From Butyrivibrio sp. (GTDB taxonomy: Bacteria; Bacillota; Clostridia; Lachnospirales; Lachnospiraceae), in the NCBI RefSeq assembly GCF_017433805.1, contig NZ_JAFRGN010000028.1, positions 1 to 57,629 of the forward strand: 57,629 nucleotides of DNA, given 5' to 3'. The notes beneath the pieces are model-generated. The model did not search any database. It had not been told where the DNA came from and saw only the letters and a program-made list of their open reading frames with translations. A program made the translations under genes and the position numbers. Position 1 is the first letter of the stretch, and the number at the start of each line of letters is the position of its first letter. Positions 26,377 through 35,929 of the stretch are shown here, piece by piece.

Positions 26377-27240
26377 TCAAGCCTTGCCAACTGATCCGAA
26401 GAGTTCCATCTTCTCCTTAACTGTAGCCTTGATAGCTTCAGCACCAGGAGCAAGAAGCTTACGAGGGTCAAAGCCCTTACCTTCAAGATCCTTACCAGCC
26501 TCAACATACTTACGAGTTGCATCAGCAAATGAAAGCTGACACTCTGTATTAACGTTAATCTTGGATACACCAAGTGTGATTGCCTTCTTGATCATGTCTG
26601 CAGGAATTCCTGTGCCGCCGTGAAGTACGAGAGGCATAGCTCCTGTCTTCTGCTGGATAGCATCAAGAACGTCGAATCTAAGTCCTGGCCATCCTTCTGG
26701 ATACTTACCATGGATGTTACCGATACCAGCTGCAAGCATATCTACGCCAAGATCAGCGATTCTCTTGCACTCGTCTGGATCAGCACACTCGCCCATACCA
26801 ACAACGCCGTCTTCCTCGCCGCCGATTGAACCAACCTCAGCCTCGATAGAAAGACCAAGCTGATGAGAAACGTTTACAAGCTCAGATGTCTTAGCAACGT
26901 TCTCTTCGATGTTGTAGTGTGAACCATCGAACATGATAGATGTGAAACCAGCCTTGATGCACTTGTAACATCCTTCGTATGTACCGTGGTCAAGGTGAAG
27001 TGCAACAGGAACAGTGATTCCAAGGCTCTCGTCCATAGCCTTAACCATAGCTGCAACTGTTGTGAAACCTGTCATATATTTACCAGCACCCTCTGAAACA
27101 CCGAGGATAACTGGGGACTTAAGCTCTTCTGCTGTAAGAAGTACTGACTTAGTCCACTCCAGGTTGTTGATGTTGAACTGGCCTACTGCATAGTGGCCTT
27201 CTTTTGCTTTTACAAGCATGTCTCTTGCGGATACTAACAT
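26377..27240 (-). CDS. fba: Class II fructose-1,6-bisphosphate aldolase
   Basis: 287 residues. Zinc ligands and active-site segments are visible: ALHLDHGTY near 80-88, GNIHGKYPEGW, and LVLHGGTGIP, with SKINVNTE following. It splits fructose-1,6-bisphosphate into dihydroxyacetone phosphate and glyceraldehyde-3-phosphate in glycolysis. GGGAG precedes the ATG. A TATAAT at 27282-27287 on the minus strand, with a weak -35, may be its promoter. The GH13 gene ends 89 nt upstream. Confidence 0.93.
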   Translation of the reverse strand: MLVSARDMLVKAKEGHYAVGQFNINNLEWTKSVLLTAEELKSPVILGVSEGAGKYMTGFTTVAAMVKAMDESLGITVPVALHLDHGTYEGCYKCIKAGFTSIMFDGSHYNIEENVAKTSELVNVSHQLGLSIEAEVGSIGGEEDGVVGMGECADPDECKRIADLGVDMLAAGIGNIHGKYPEGWPGLRFDVLDAIQQKTGAMPLVLHGGTGIPADMIKKAITLGVSKINVNTECQLSFADATRKYVEAGKDLEGKGFDPRKLLAPGAEAIKATVKEKMELFGSVGKA

Positions 27241-27329
27241 TGTTTTTCTCCCTTGTTTATGTAGTATTGATGGTTATTTCCATTATATACTTGTTGCCTG
27301 AAAAAATAAAGTTAATCATTTCACAAGCA

Positions 27330-29420
27330 TCAGGCAAAATCAAAGTAGTTATCTGCCCAGAACTCGTCATCTGTCACAGGTGCAAAGCTGTTGTACCTGA
27401 GTACAGTTCCAGACCTGCGTGAAAGAGTCAGTGTGAGCACACCATCTTTAACTCTGACTGTTGAACCATCTGTGTTATAGCCTGTGTAATCGGAAGTAAT
27501 AAGAGTGCTGAGCTTGGTATCACGTGGAATACCTGTTGGCCAGACTTCTATCTCTTTGGTTACCTCGAAATCATTATTGTTGATTGCCACGATGACAGCT
27601 GCAGTTCTGTTAAATCTGCCATAGGCAATGAAATTGTGATCTGCAAGAAGCTCTCTAATAGAACCACTTATAAGCTCAGGACAAGTCTTGTGAATAGCTA
27701 TCATATCCTTGTGGAAAGCTATCATTTCCTTGTCTTCATGTCCCCAAGGGTAAGTTCTTCTGTTATCAGGATCTGTAAATCCACAGACGCCTGCTTCATC
27801 TCCATAATAAATAGTTGGAGCACCAGGCCATGTCATCTGCACAATAACAGCTTCTCTCATGACGCCCTTGTTGATACCAGTCTCAGCAGACTCAGGCAAA
27901 AGATTTCCTGTTCTGCCTACCTTCTGCGATGTTCTGGTAAGGAATCTGGAGTGATCATGATTGGAGAGCTCGTTCATCGCTGTATACAGTGAAGACATGC
28001 TGAAATTCTCGCCGCCACAATATGACATGGTATCGAAGAACTCTCGGGCATTACCCACACGTGTAGGCTGGAACTCATCTGAGTGCTTCTCCATTCCAGT
28101 GAGGAACCAGGTGAGAGGCTCCATAAATGCGTCATAGTTCATGACTGTATCCCACTCACCGCCCTGAAGCCATTCTCCAGCTGGTCCGTAATGCTCAGCC
28201 AGGATAATAGCATCTGGATTAGCCTTTTTTACCTCTGTTCTGAATCTGTTCCAGAAGTAATGATTGTACTCCCTTGAATGGCCAAGGTCTGCTGCCACAT
28301 CAAGTCTCCATCCGTCGGCATTGTAAGGAGCTGAAACCCACTTACGTCCGATTCTGAGGATATATTCCTCAAGCTCTTTGGAACCTTCATAGTTCAGCTT
28401 GGGAAGAGTATCATATCCCCACCAGCCATCATAGGATGTATTAAATGGCCAGTTCTCGTTATTAAATGAAAAGAAATTACGATAAGGGCTGTTCTCGGAT
28501 ACATACGCGCCCTTCTCATAGTTATCTTTGGAATTCTCGTAAATACACTCTTTATCCAGCCACTTATTAAAAGAACCACAATGGTTAAATACACCGTCAA
28601 GAATAACTCTGATGCCTCTCTTGTGAGCTTCCTCTACAAGCTTGGCAAACAGTGCATCACTTGCCTCAAGGTTCTTTTTGCTGGTAACGCGGTTAATATA
28701 CATGGTGGACTTGGTATTGTCCTGACCATCTGTATTAAGTTCTCCGCCATCCTCTACGATCACGCCGAAATGTGGATCAATATGATCATAATCCTGTGTA
28801 TCGTACTTGTGAGAAGATGGTGATACAAAAATAGGGTTAAAATAGATAACATCGATTCCAAGGTCCTGTAAATAATCGAGTTTATCAAGGACTCCCTGAA
28901 GATCTCCGCCATAGAACTCTCCAAAATCCCAATTGGCATCAGGATACTGGCTCCAGTCCTCAACCTGAACGCTCTTGTGTCCGTTGTAATAATACTCGCC
29001 AGTCTTAACGTCATTGGACTTATCGCCATTGCAGAATCTATCTACAAAAATCTGATACATTACTGCACCCTTGGCCCAGTTTGGAGTAAAGAATCCAGGA
29101 AAGATCCTGAATTTCATGCTATCAAGAACAGTTCTACCGCATCCTCTCTTGTCATAAAACCAGTTACCATCATCTGATATTATCTCGAAATAATAAGGAA
29201 CTGTTCCGCTTCCTGTCTTGACGCCTACGTCGTAATAGTCAAACTCCCCATCTGTTTCTGTATAACGCATGCTGTAACGCTCGTTTCCCCAAACCAGCGT
29301 AACATCCACTCTATCATCCTTGGAGCATCTGAATCTTACCTGCGTTTTTCTATTCTTGTCTGGTTCCGCTGGTCTTAAATAGTCCAGGGTCATGTCATGA
29401 AATAAAGCTTTAGTATTCAT
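27330..29420 (-). CDS. GH13 alpha-amylase/neopullulanase-type glucosidase, cytoplasmic
   Basis: 696 residues. A CBM34-like N-terminal domain (about 1-110) precedes a GH13 barrel. DGVFNHCG, DGWRLDVA (nucleophile Asp374), ILAEHYGPAG (acid/base Glu409) and SNHDHSR (Asp489) are all intact. There is no signal peptide, so it should act inside the cell on imported maltodextrins or cyclodextrins, or on glycogen. The combination of CBM34-like domain and cytoplasmic location fits neopullulanase/cyclomaltodextrinase enzymes. AAGGA precedes the ATG, and a terminator-like hairpin lies right in front of that ribosome site. Confidence 0.9.
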   Translation of the reverse strand: MNTKALFHDMTLDYLRPAEPDKNRKTQVRFRCSKDDRVDVTLVWGNERYSMRYTETDGEFDYYDVGVKTGSGTVPYYFEIISDDGNWFYDKRGCGRTVLDSMKFRIFPGFFTPNWAKGAVMYQIFVDRFCNGDKSNDVKTGEYYYNGHKSVQVEDWSQYPDANWDFGEFYGGDLQGVLDKLDYLQDLGIDVIYFNPIFVSPSSHKYDTQDYDHIDPHFGVIVEDGGELNTDGQDNTKSTMYINRVTSKKNLEASDALFAKLVEEAHKRGIRVILDGVFNHCGSFNKWLDKECIYENSKDNYEKGAYVSENSPYRNFFSFNNENWPFNTSYDGWWGYDTLPKLNYEGSKELEEYILRIGRKWVSAPYNADGWRLDVAADLGHSREYNHYFWNRFRTEVKKANPDAIILAEHYGPAGEWLQGGEWDTVMNYDAFMEPLTWFLTGMEKHSDEFQPTRVGNAREFFDTMSYCGGENFSMSSLYTAMNELSNHDHSRFLTRTSQKVGRTGNLLPESAETGINKGVMREAVIVQMTWPGAPTIYYGDEAGVCGFTDPDNRRTYPWGHEDKEMIAFHKDMIAIHKTCPELISGSIRELLADHNFIAYGRFNRTAAVIVAINNNDFEVTKEIEVWPTGIPRDTKLSTLITSDYTGYNTDGSTVRVKDGVLTLTLSRRSGTVLRYNSFAPVTDDEFWADNYFDFA

Positions 29421-29436
29421 TCTCTTTCCTTAAATG

Positions 29437-29468
29437 CAAAAAAGACAGCTACGATGCTGTCTTTTTAG
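29437..29468 (-). terminator. Terminator-like hairpin between ftsH and the GH13 gene
   Basis: AAAAGACAGC / GCTGTCTTTT around ATCGTA is followed by TTTTTT on the minus strand. It is only about 17 nt before the GH13 start codon, so it either ends ftsH transcripts or acts as an attenuator for GH13. Confidence 0.75.
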
Positions 29469-29516
29469 AGAAGGTATTTCTTTCTTATGGGGTATAGCAA
29501 AAAACTATATAATGTA

Positions 29517-29553
29517 TTGGGGGGTTACGCATATTATACTAACATCCCCCCAA
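29517..29553. repeat. Inverted repeat with six-G and six-C arms
   Basis: TTGGGGGG (29517-29524) and CCCCCCAA (29546-29553) flank 21 nt of A/T-rich sequence. That core contains TATAAT on the minus strand, a possible GH13 -10 box. Confidence 0.55.
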
Positions 29554-29622
29554 ACCCTCGTAAAGACTAATACTTCACAAATTTGTCAAAAACAGCTGTA
29601 TGTTTTTGTGCACTTTTCACAA

Positions 29623-31491
29623 TCAAATTTCTACTTCTACATCCGTAACGATGTCTTTACCTTCAAAGAGAGCTTCGAACTCTTCTCTGCCAATCTTCTC
29701 TTTCTCGATCAGAAGATCAGCACTGCTGTGAAGGACATCCTCGTACTGAAGTATAATTTCTTTAGCTTTTGCATAGCATTTATCGATAATGGACTTAACC
29801 TCCTTATCGATCTCCCCCGCCATGAATTCGCTGTGTTTCTTGGAATGAGAAATATCATATCCGATAAATACATCTTCCTCATTCTCGTCATAGTTGATCA
29901 CACCAAGATTTTCTGACATACCATACTTGGTAACCATATTTCTGGCTTCTGAAGTAGCCTTCTTGATATCGCTGGATGCGCCTGTGGTGATATCGCCAAA
30001 GATAATCTCCTCAGCAATTCTGCCACCAAGTGATACCATGATATCCTCAAGCATTCTCTTCTTGGTAATGAACATCTCATCCTTTTCAGGAAGAGGCATT
30101 GTGTAGCCTGCTGCCCCAAGGCCTGTAGGAATAATAGATATAGTATGAACTGGGCCCACCTCTGGAAGAACATGGAACAGAATCGCATGTCCTGCCTCGT
30201 GATAGGCTGTGATCTTCTTTTCTTTGTCTGAGATGATGCGGCTCTTTTTCTCGGTTCCAATACCAACCTGAATAAATGCCTTCTCAACATCAGCCTGTTT
30301 GATAAACTGTCTGCTGTCCATAGCAGCATTGATAGCAGATTCATTAAGAAGATTCTCAAGATCAGCTCCTGTAAAGCCAGCTGTTGTCTGAGCAACCTTT
30401 TTAAGGTCAACATCCTCTGAAAGAGGCTTATTGCGTGCGTGAACCTTGAGGATTTCCTCTCTGCCTCCAACATCAGGTCTTGCTACAGTGATCTTACGGT
30501 CAAATCGACCCGGTCTCATGATGGCAGGATCAAGGATATCTACTCTATTAGTAGCTGCCATTACGATGATTCCTTCATTAGTACCGAAACCATCCATCTC
30601 TACGAGCATCTGGTTGAGGGTCTGCTCTCTTTCGTCGTGGCCACCACCCATACCAGTGCCTCGTCTTCTGGCAACTGCATCAATCTCATCGATAAAGATA
30701 ATACAAGGAGCGTTCTTCTTGGCATCTGCAAAGAGATCTCTTACTCTTGATGCACCTACACCAACAAACATCTCCACAAAGTCTGAACCTGAAATGATAA
30801 AGAAAGGAACTCCAGCCTCACCAGCTACTGCCTTGGCAAGAAGAGTCTTACCTGTACCAGGTGCTCCCTCGAGGAGTACTCCCTTAGGGATTCTGGCTCC
30901 AACTCTTGTGAACTTACCAGGATCCTTGAGGAATTCAATGATCTCTGCAAGCTGTTCCTTTTCTTCCTTAAGTCCGGCAACGTCATCCAGCTTGATCTTG
31001 TTATCTTCAGCTGTAGACATCTTGGCTCTGCTCTTGCCGAAATTGAGCATCTTGGAGCTGCCACCGCCACCAGACTGCATTCCCATCATCATGGTGTACA
31101 TGAAAACCATGACTACAAGGCCCACAATAATAGGAATAATACCATTTATCAGAACATTCTCTGAAGGAATGTCCTTAACTTCTAGTCTGACATTGTTATC
31201 ATTGACCAAAGACTCAATAACCGTAACATCTGTGGAATAAAAAACCACATCGTTCTTGCCGTCTGTAAATGCAACTCTTACAGCACCGGTCGGTGTCTCG
31301 GCGTTTGGCATGATCACAACGCTCTTAATTCGCTCTGCCTCTATATCTTTCTGGAGGGAAGATACATTATAAACATCTGCACCAGATGAAAACAGATTAC
31401 TACTGTACTGGATGACCACTACAAATGCCAGAAGTATCATCGCCACCATTATTATAGAGTTAAAATTCTTAGATTTATTCAAATTCCCCAT
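29623..31491 (-). CDS. ftsH: ATP-dependent zinc metalloprotease FtsH
   Basis: 622 residues. Two transmembrane helices (about 12-32 and 112-135) bracket a small external domain. They are followed by an AAA+ module with Walker A GAPGTGKT near 208-215, Walker [10 protein letters not shown] and the second-region GRFDR, then the zinc protease motif HEAGH near 430-434. It degrades misfolded or regulated membrane and cytoplasmic proteins as a hexamer. It is the last gene of a run tilS-hpt-ftsH, 31 nt after hpt, the order also known from Bacillus. Confidence 0.96.
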   Translation of the reverse strand: MGNLNKSKNFNSIIMVAMILLAFVVVIQYSSNLFSSGADVYNVSSLQKDIEAERIKSVVIMPNAETPTGAVRVAFTDGKNDVVFYSTDVTVIESLVNDNNVRLEVKDIPSENVLINGIIPIIVGLVVMVFMYTMMMGMQSGGGGSSKMLNFGKSRAKMSTAEDNKIKLDDVAGLKEEKEQLAEIIEFLKDPGKFTRVGARIPKGVLLEGAPGTGKTLLAKAVAGEAGVPFFIISGSDFVEMFVGVGASRVRDLFADAKKNAPCIIFIDEIDAVARRRGTGMGGGHDEREQTLNQMLVEMDGFGTNEGIIVMAATNRVDILDPAIMRPGRFDRKITVARPDVGGREEILKVHARNKPLSEDVDLKKVAQTTAGFTGADLENLLNESAINAAMDSRQFIKQADVEKAFIQVGIGTEKKSRIISDKEKKITAYHEAGHAILFHVLPEVGPVHTISIIPTGLGAAGYTMPLPEKDEMFITKKRMLEDIMVSLGGRIAEEIIFGDITTGASSDIKKATSEARNMVTKYGMSENLGVINYDENEEDVFIGYDISHSKKHSEFMAGEIDKEVKSIIDKCYAKAKEIILQYEDVLHSSADLLIEKEKIGREEFEALFEGKDIVTDVEVEI

Positions 31492-31522
31492 TGCCCCCTT
31501 TTATGAAGCAAACTACTACTGC

Positions 31523-32047
31523 TTAGTTAAACTCAACAACTCCAATATATGGAAGGTTACGATATCTCTGATCATAATCAAGTCCGTATCCAACAACGAA
31601 CTCATCTGGAATCTCAAATCCAGTATAATCAACCTTAACGTCTGTAACTCTTCTCTCAGGCTTATCAAGAAGTGTGCAAAGCTTGATGCTGGCTGGTCCT
31701 CTGTCTCCAAGCATCTTGATAAGATATGAAAGTGTTCTTCCTGAATCAACGATATCCTCTACGATAAGAACATCTCTATCCTTAAGTGGTTCATCAAGAT
31801 CCTTGACGATCTTAACAACTCCGCTTGATTTTGTTGAACTACCATAGCTGGAAGCTGACATAAAGTCCATAGTTACAGGAACAGTGATTCTCTTAGCAAG
31901 CTCACACATGAAGAAAACTCCACCCTTAAGTACACAAACAAGGTGAACTGACTTGCCCTGATAATCTCTGCTAATCATGTCTCCAAGTTCCTGAATTCTC
32001 TTATCTACTTCCTCTTCCTTGAGTAGTACACGTACTGATTCAGCCAT
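31523..32047 (-). CDS. hpt: Hypoxanthine phosphoribosyltransferase
   Basis: 174 residues. VLIVEDIVDSGRTLSYL is the PRPP-binding loop; FMSASSYGSSTKSSG is the flexible loop. It salvages hypoxanthine, and usually guanine, to IMP and GMP. I chose the ATG at 32047, with GGAGG eight bases upstream. It overlaps the last 8 nt of tilS, so translation is coupled; longer frames run back into tilS without a better ribosome site. Confidence 0.93.
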   Translation of the reverse strand: MAESVRVLLKEEEVDKRIQELGDMISRDYQGKSVHLVCVLKGGVFFMCELAKRITVPVTMDFMSASSYGSSTKSSGVVKIVKDLDEPLKDRDVLIVEDIVDSGRTLSYLIKMLGDRGPASIKLCTLLDKPERRVTDVKVDYTGFEIPDEFVVGYGLDYDQRYRNLPYIGVVEFN

Positions 32048-33467
32048 TACAAAAACCTCCATTATCAATATTGATTTCTAATATTCTGCCCGTTGTATCG
32101 CCTATTTTGTAAGCTCCACTCATTCTGATGCCCGGAGCCCACAAGACATTACTGCCATCCGTCAAAAGATAAACATCATCCCGAACCGCCTTGGGAACCT
32201 TTTCATCCGTCATAAGCTTACTGATTTTCTTCTTATGAAGGCCTTCCACATGCTCTAAAAGGATGTAGTCATCTGCCTTTCTGCGCCTAAATACAGCTCT
32301 TTGTATTCTATCATAATCGAACCATTTAGTATACGCTGAGGACGGAAATAGTTTCCCACCATTATATTGCAATACTTTGATATGTGCTATACCCAAATTT
32401 GGAATCTCATATTCCAGTTCATCGCCCACAGCCAGATTTGACGGTATTTCATACTCTTTGGCCGCATTCGATGAATTTTTTGTGTCTTTAACCCCGATCG
32501 TAAGACTATCGTAGCTCCTGACAGCCTCCAGATTATATGGAAGGTCGATAGATGCTGTGCCTGCCGTTCCTTCTGCAATAGCCAGTATCGAATCCACATG
32601 AGCAGAGGTAATATCCTTTCTGCTCGGAGTCAGACTTTCAAGACACTTTAGGATGATCGCCGATTTAATAGCATCGTCTTCGCCTCTATAGCTCTTTAGA
32701 TCAATCTCGACGCAGCCTTCTTTTTCTTTGACCAGCGCCTGATATCTCTTATCTGTTTCATTTTGTATGTATTCATCTACCTTGGCAAACTCTATTGCAG
32801 CCCTGCACAGATGCGCAACTGCCTTTTTGTTGACCTCTTTTTCCATCTTGGGAATGAGAATGTTTCTCACAATATTCCTGGTGTGGATATTCTCATCATT
32901 GGTCTTGTCATGGCAAAAGAGCTGTCTCTTGTGCCTTAGATATTTCTCAATCTCATCCCTGTCAACGCACAGAAATGGTCTTATTATATTCCCTCTGACC
33001 GGTCTGATCGCTCCTGCTCCATGAAGCCCGCTTCCTCTTATGAGATTCATAAGAAGAGTTTCTGCCACGTCGTTCTGGTGATGAGCTACTGCTATGGTAG
33101 CTGCGCCATTTTGATCGGCTGTCTCAACGAAGGCCTCGTATCTGGCACGTCTTCCGGCTTCCTCTTCTGTCATCTTCCATTTCTTGGCAAGCTTTGGAAT
33201 ATCTTTTTGGTAAAAAAAGCACTCTATATCATGCTCTTTACAGAAATCCCTGACGAAAGCCTCATCCTGATAAGCTTCTTCTCTGATTCCATGATTGACA
33301 TGGACCGCGATAAGCCTGATATCAAGGACCTTACGGAGGCTGCAGAGTGTGAGCATCATAGCTGTTGAATCAGCTCCTCCTGAAAAACCCGCCAGTACTG
33401 TACTGCCGGGTTCAATCATATTATTTGCTCTTATGAAATCTAAAACTCTGCTCTCGAAACTATTCAT
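32040..33467 (-). CDS. tilS: tRNA(Ile)-lysidine synthase TilS
   Basis: 475 residues. The PP-loop ATP motif SGGADS is at 29-34, followed by NHGIREEAYQDE and AVAHHQNDVAETLLMNLIRGSG typical of TilS, and a C-terminal substrate-binding domain. It converts C34 of the AUA-reading tRNA-Ile to lysidine so that it reads isoleucine instead of methionine. AAGGTGAT precedes the ATG. A strong terminator hairpin stands immediately upstream, so it probably has its own control. Confidence 0.93.
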   Translation of the reverse strand: MNSFESRVLDFIRANNMIEPGSTVLAGFSGGADSTAMMLTLCSLRKVLDIRLIAVHVNHGIREEAYQDEAFVRDFCKEHDIECFFYQKDIPKLAKKWKMTEEEAGRRARYEAFVETADQNGAATIAVAHHQNDVAETLLMNLIRGSGLHGAGAIRPVRGNIIRPFLCVDRDEIEKYLRHKRQLFCHDKTNDENIHTRNIVRNILIPKMEKEVNKKAVAHLCRAAIEFAKVDEYIQNETDKRYQALVKEKEGCVEIDLKSYRGEDDAIKSAIILKCLESLTPSRKDITSAHVDSILAIAEGTAGTASIDLPYNLEAVRSYDSLTIGVKDTKNSSNAAKEYEIPSNLAVGDELEYEIPNLGIAHIKVLQYNGGKLFPSSAYTKWFDYDRIQRAVFRRRKADDYILLEHVEGLHKKKISKLMTDEKVPKAVRDDVYLLTDGSNVLWAPGIRMSGAYKIGDTTGRILEINIDNGGFCNG

Positions 33468-33477
33468 ATCACCTTGT

Positions 33478-33526
33478 AAAAATCAAAGCGCAGACTTCAT
33501 ACGTACCTCGTATTGATGCCTGCGCT
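33478..33526 (-). terminator. Terminator between divIC and tilS
   Basis: A long stem beginning AGCGCAGGC and closing CTGCGCT, with one mismatch and one bulge, is followed by TTTGATTTTT on the minus strand. The U-tract runs straight into the tilS ribosome site. Confidence 0.7.
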
Positions 33527-33550
33527 ATGCTCACAATTAATTACTTTCGT

Positions 33551-33862
33551 TTAGTTACTTTCATTCTTGAAGATAATCTCTCCCGGATATACCAGTCCCA
33601 GTTTATCTCTTGCTGTATCCTCTATGTATTTACGCGTGTGCGTGTACTTCTCGAATTCAGCTATCTCTGAGCTTCTCTGCTCCTCCTGCTCAATCTGCAA
33701 TACAAGAGCTTCCTCTCTGGTCTGATATTCATCAGCCTTCTTCATGAGTCCAATACTCTTTATCGATACTACAGAAACCAGGATCAGCACAACGATGCTT
33801 GCCCAGATAATACCTGCTGCATTCTGGAAGCGACGACGCTTATAGCGTGCTCTGCTTGCCAT
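33551..33862 (-). CDS. DivIC/FtsB-like septum formation initiator
   Basis: 103 residues. A basic N-terminus, one transmembrane helix (about 17-38), a coiled coil (about 40-75) and a C-terminal ARDKLGLVYPGE segment typical of the DivIC/FtsB family. It would join FtsL and DivIB at the division septum to control peptidoglycan synthesis. Position between rqcP and tilS matches divIC in Bacillus and supports this subfamily over other FtsB-like proteins. Confidence 0.88.
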   Translation of the reverse strand: MASRARYKRRRFQNAAGIIWASIVVLILVSVVSIKSIGLMKKADEYQTREEALVLQIEQEEQRSSEIAEFEKYTHTRKYIEDTARDKLGLVYPGEIIFKNESN

Positions 33863-33935
33863 GATATACCCCTCAAATTAAGACAAAATTTAGATAATAC
33901 CCTAAACCTATAATAATACTGCAATCCGCCCCGTG

Positions 33936-34175
33936 TCAAATATAACGATACAGCTGAGTTACATCTTCTTTGTGAATTGTTTCCTGGACATCAAGCACTT
34001 CTACGCTGACATCCTTATTACCAAAGCCGATGGTTATCTTATCTCCAACCTTAACCTCTGCAGAAGCCTTGGCTGGGCGTCCGTTTATTGTTACTCTTCC
34101 TGCATCGCAGGCTTCGTTAGCTACTGTTCTTCTCTTAATAAGTCTTGTTACTTTTAAATATTTATCTAATCGCAT
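33936..34175 (-). CDS. rqcP: S4-domain RNA-binding protein RqcP (YabO)
   Basis: 79 residues, almost entirely an S4 domain: MRLDKYLKVTRLIKRRTVANE, then GRVTINGRPAKASAEVKVGD. Its size and place ahead of divIC match YabO, shown in Bacillus to be RqcP, which moves the peptidyl-tRNA during alanine tailing of stalled nascent chains on 50S subunits. GGAGATTAACA leads into the ATG, and the ribosome site lies in the end of the PEGA gene, 2 nt upstream. Confidence 0.9.
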   Translation of the reverse strand: MRLDKYLKVTRLIKRRTVANEACDAGRVTINGRPAKASAEVKVGDKITIGFGNKDVSVEVLDVQETIHKEDVTQLYRYI

Positions 34176-34177
34176 TG

Positions 34178-35929
34178 TTAATCTCCTGATGATGCTGATG
34201 CTGTACTCGCAGCATCGCTTACTTCTGAACTGCTCTCTGAGCCGTGACCATCTGTAGAGGATGAATCCCCTGATGAATCTCCAGAACTCTCACCACTTCC
34301 GCCTTCGTCGGAAGATCTGCCATCTGAAGCCTCTGACGAAGCGGATGACGCTTCTGAGGATGGCTCCGTTGAGCTTTCTGAAGGCGCAGAGGATGCCTCT
34401 GTGGAGCTCTCAGATGGAGCTGCTGTGGATGCTTCTGATGCAGAATCTGAAGACTTGTCACTGCCAGAATCTGTGTCGTCTTTAATCTTGACCATGTCAG
34501 GGAACTCATACTTAAGATTTGTTTCCTGCATATCAATGTTTATTCTGTAGCTTCTTGTCTCATAGCCTTCTTTCTTGACTATGATCTCGTGATTACCTGA
34601 AATCTTGGCAACACTACATGGGATAAGTCCTATATAATTGCCATCAAAATAAAGCTCTGCGCCGTTTGGCTTATCAATATAGATTCTATAGCCCTCAATT
34701 ACTTTGTTGGTAACGCCAGTACTGCTCTTACCAGAAGAATTGGAGCTAAGTGAACCTGATGATACGGCAGATGCAAAATTGGAGCTCTTATTAGATTTCT
34801 TTTCCTGGGTTGATGCCTTGGAGCTGGCATCTGATGATTCCTTATGAGGAAGTGAAGCGGCTGAAGATGCCACTGTGCTTGCCTCCTGGGCAGACTCATC
34901 TTTTTCCAAAGTTATGCTGATAACCGATTTGGGTGTTCCAACCTTGAGGTACTTGGTCTGTGTAATGTAGCCGTCAGCAATTATCTTGAGGTTATGATAA
35001 CCATACTGAATCGTCTGAGGAACTCCCGTAAGCATTCTGGAGCCATCTACAAATACGTCAGCAGTATCAGGATCTATCTCAAAGGTTACAAGGCCCTCTT
35101 TTGGCCTTGATATGGTAACATCACTGGTATCAATTACTGTCTCCTGGTTACGATTGATGCTGACCTGAGACTGGTAATTAGCGCCATTTCCCAGTATCTG
35201 TAGAGTATAATCGCCTTCAGGGGCGCTCAGCAGCATGTTGGGAGAAATCTTGTGGATTACTTCGTTATCAAGCTCAAGCCATGCACCTACAAGACTCTGG
35301 TTCTCAACTGTCTCAGAGGAAAGGCTAACATAGCCATGTCCGCTCTGCACAACAACGCTGTAAATATCGCGACCGATTCCGCTTACTGTAACAGAATCTG
35401 TAGAAAGAATATCCTCAGCTAGTGCCAGTTTTTCCTCGGCCATGATAAGTGTCCTTGAATCAATCTTGTAGACATCGCCATTAACAATGGCTGTACCATC
35501 GTTTCTGACAAGGTTGTGATCTCTGGTATTGCCAATAACCCAGGCATCCTTGGACACATTAAGTGTTGTGATATGTTTGGAGCTCTTTAAGAAGGTCACC
35601 TCGACAATCTGTCCATCCGACAGAAGCCTTGGTGATAGAACATCCCCATAGATATCGTACATCATGCTGGTATTATCATAGTTTAGTGTATAGGTCTTAC
35701 CAGTTGAATGATTTCTGAACCTGATTTCTTTTCTGTCCACGTCTACAGCTCTGATAGCTGCCACATCTGCAGAATCGTATCTTCCAAGCAAAGAAACATT
35801 GACCTTTTCAGTTCCAAGCCCGCTGGAAGCATACGAAACAGGTGATAGAAAAGCCATTATTCCCGCCATAGAAAGAGCAAGCAATAGCTTTGTACGCAGA
35901 TTTGTTTTTTTCACGATCTTACCCCTCAT
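34178..35929 (-). CDS. Exported or anchored PEGA-domain protein with acidic Ser-rich tail
   Basis: 583 residues. A signal peptide or anchor (about 10-35) leads to an uncharacterised beta-rich region (40-265), a PEGA domain (about 273-345), a Ser-rich linker (350-408), a second PEGA domain (about 411-475) and a low-complexity tail rich in Ser, Glu, Ala and Asp (485-583). PEGA domains are small beta modules of surface proteins. Function is unknown. The ATG overlaps the TGA of cca by 4 nt; a GTG at 35914 with GAGGGG upstream is an alternative start. rqcP follows 2 nt later, so a surface protein lies within a translation-related run. Confidence 0.75.
   Translation of the reverse strand: MRGKIVKKTNLRTKLLLALSMAGIMAFLSPVSYASSGLGTEKVNVSLLGRYDSADVAAIRAVDVDRKEIRFRNHSTGKTYTLNYDNTSMMYDIYGDVLSPRLLSDGQIVEVTFLKSSKHITTLNVSKDAWVIGNTRDHNLVRNDGTAIVNGDVYKIDSRTLIMAEEKLALAEDILSTDSVTVSGIGRDIYSVVVQSGHGYVSLSSETVENQSLVGAWLELDNEVIHKISPNMLLSAPEGDYTLQILGNGANYQSQVSINRNQETVIDTSDVTISRPKEGLVTFEIDPDTADVFVDGSRMLTGVPQTIQYGYHNLKIIADGYITQTKYLKVGTPKSVISITLEKDESAQEASTVASSAASLPHKESSDASSKASTQEKKSNKSSNFASAVSSGSLSSNSSGKSSTGVTNKVIEGYRIYIDKPNGAELYFDGNYIGLIPCSVAKISGNHEIIVKKEGYETRSYRINIDMQETNLKYEFPDMVKIKDDTDSGSDKSSDSASEASTAAPSESSTEASSAPSESSTEPSSEASSASSEASDGRSSDEGGSGESSGDSSGDSSSTDGHGSESSSEVSDAASTASASSGD

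Noticed and set aside
30446-31240. A 264-codon open frame opposite ftsH
   Set aside because: It is a shadow: ftsH is complete and conserved on the other strand.
34219-34899. Long open frames in other frames of the PEGA gene
   Set aside because: They come from the repetitive Ser/Glu codons of the real gene and have no start signals.
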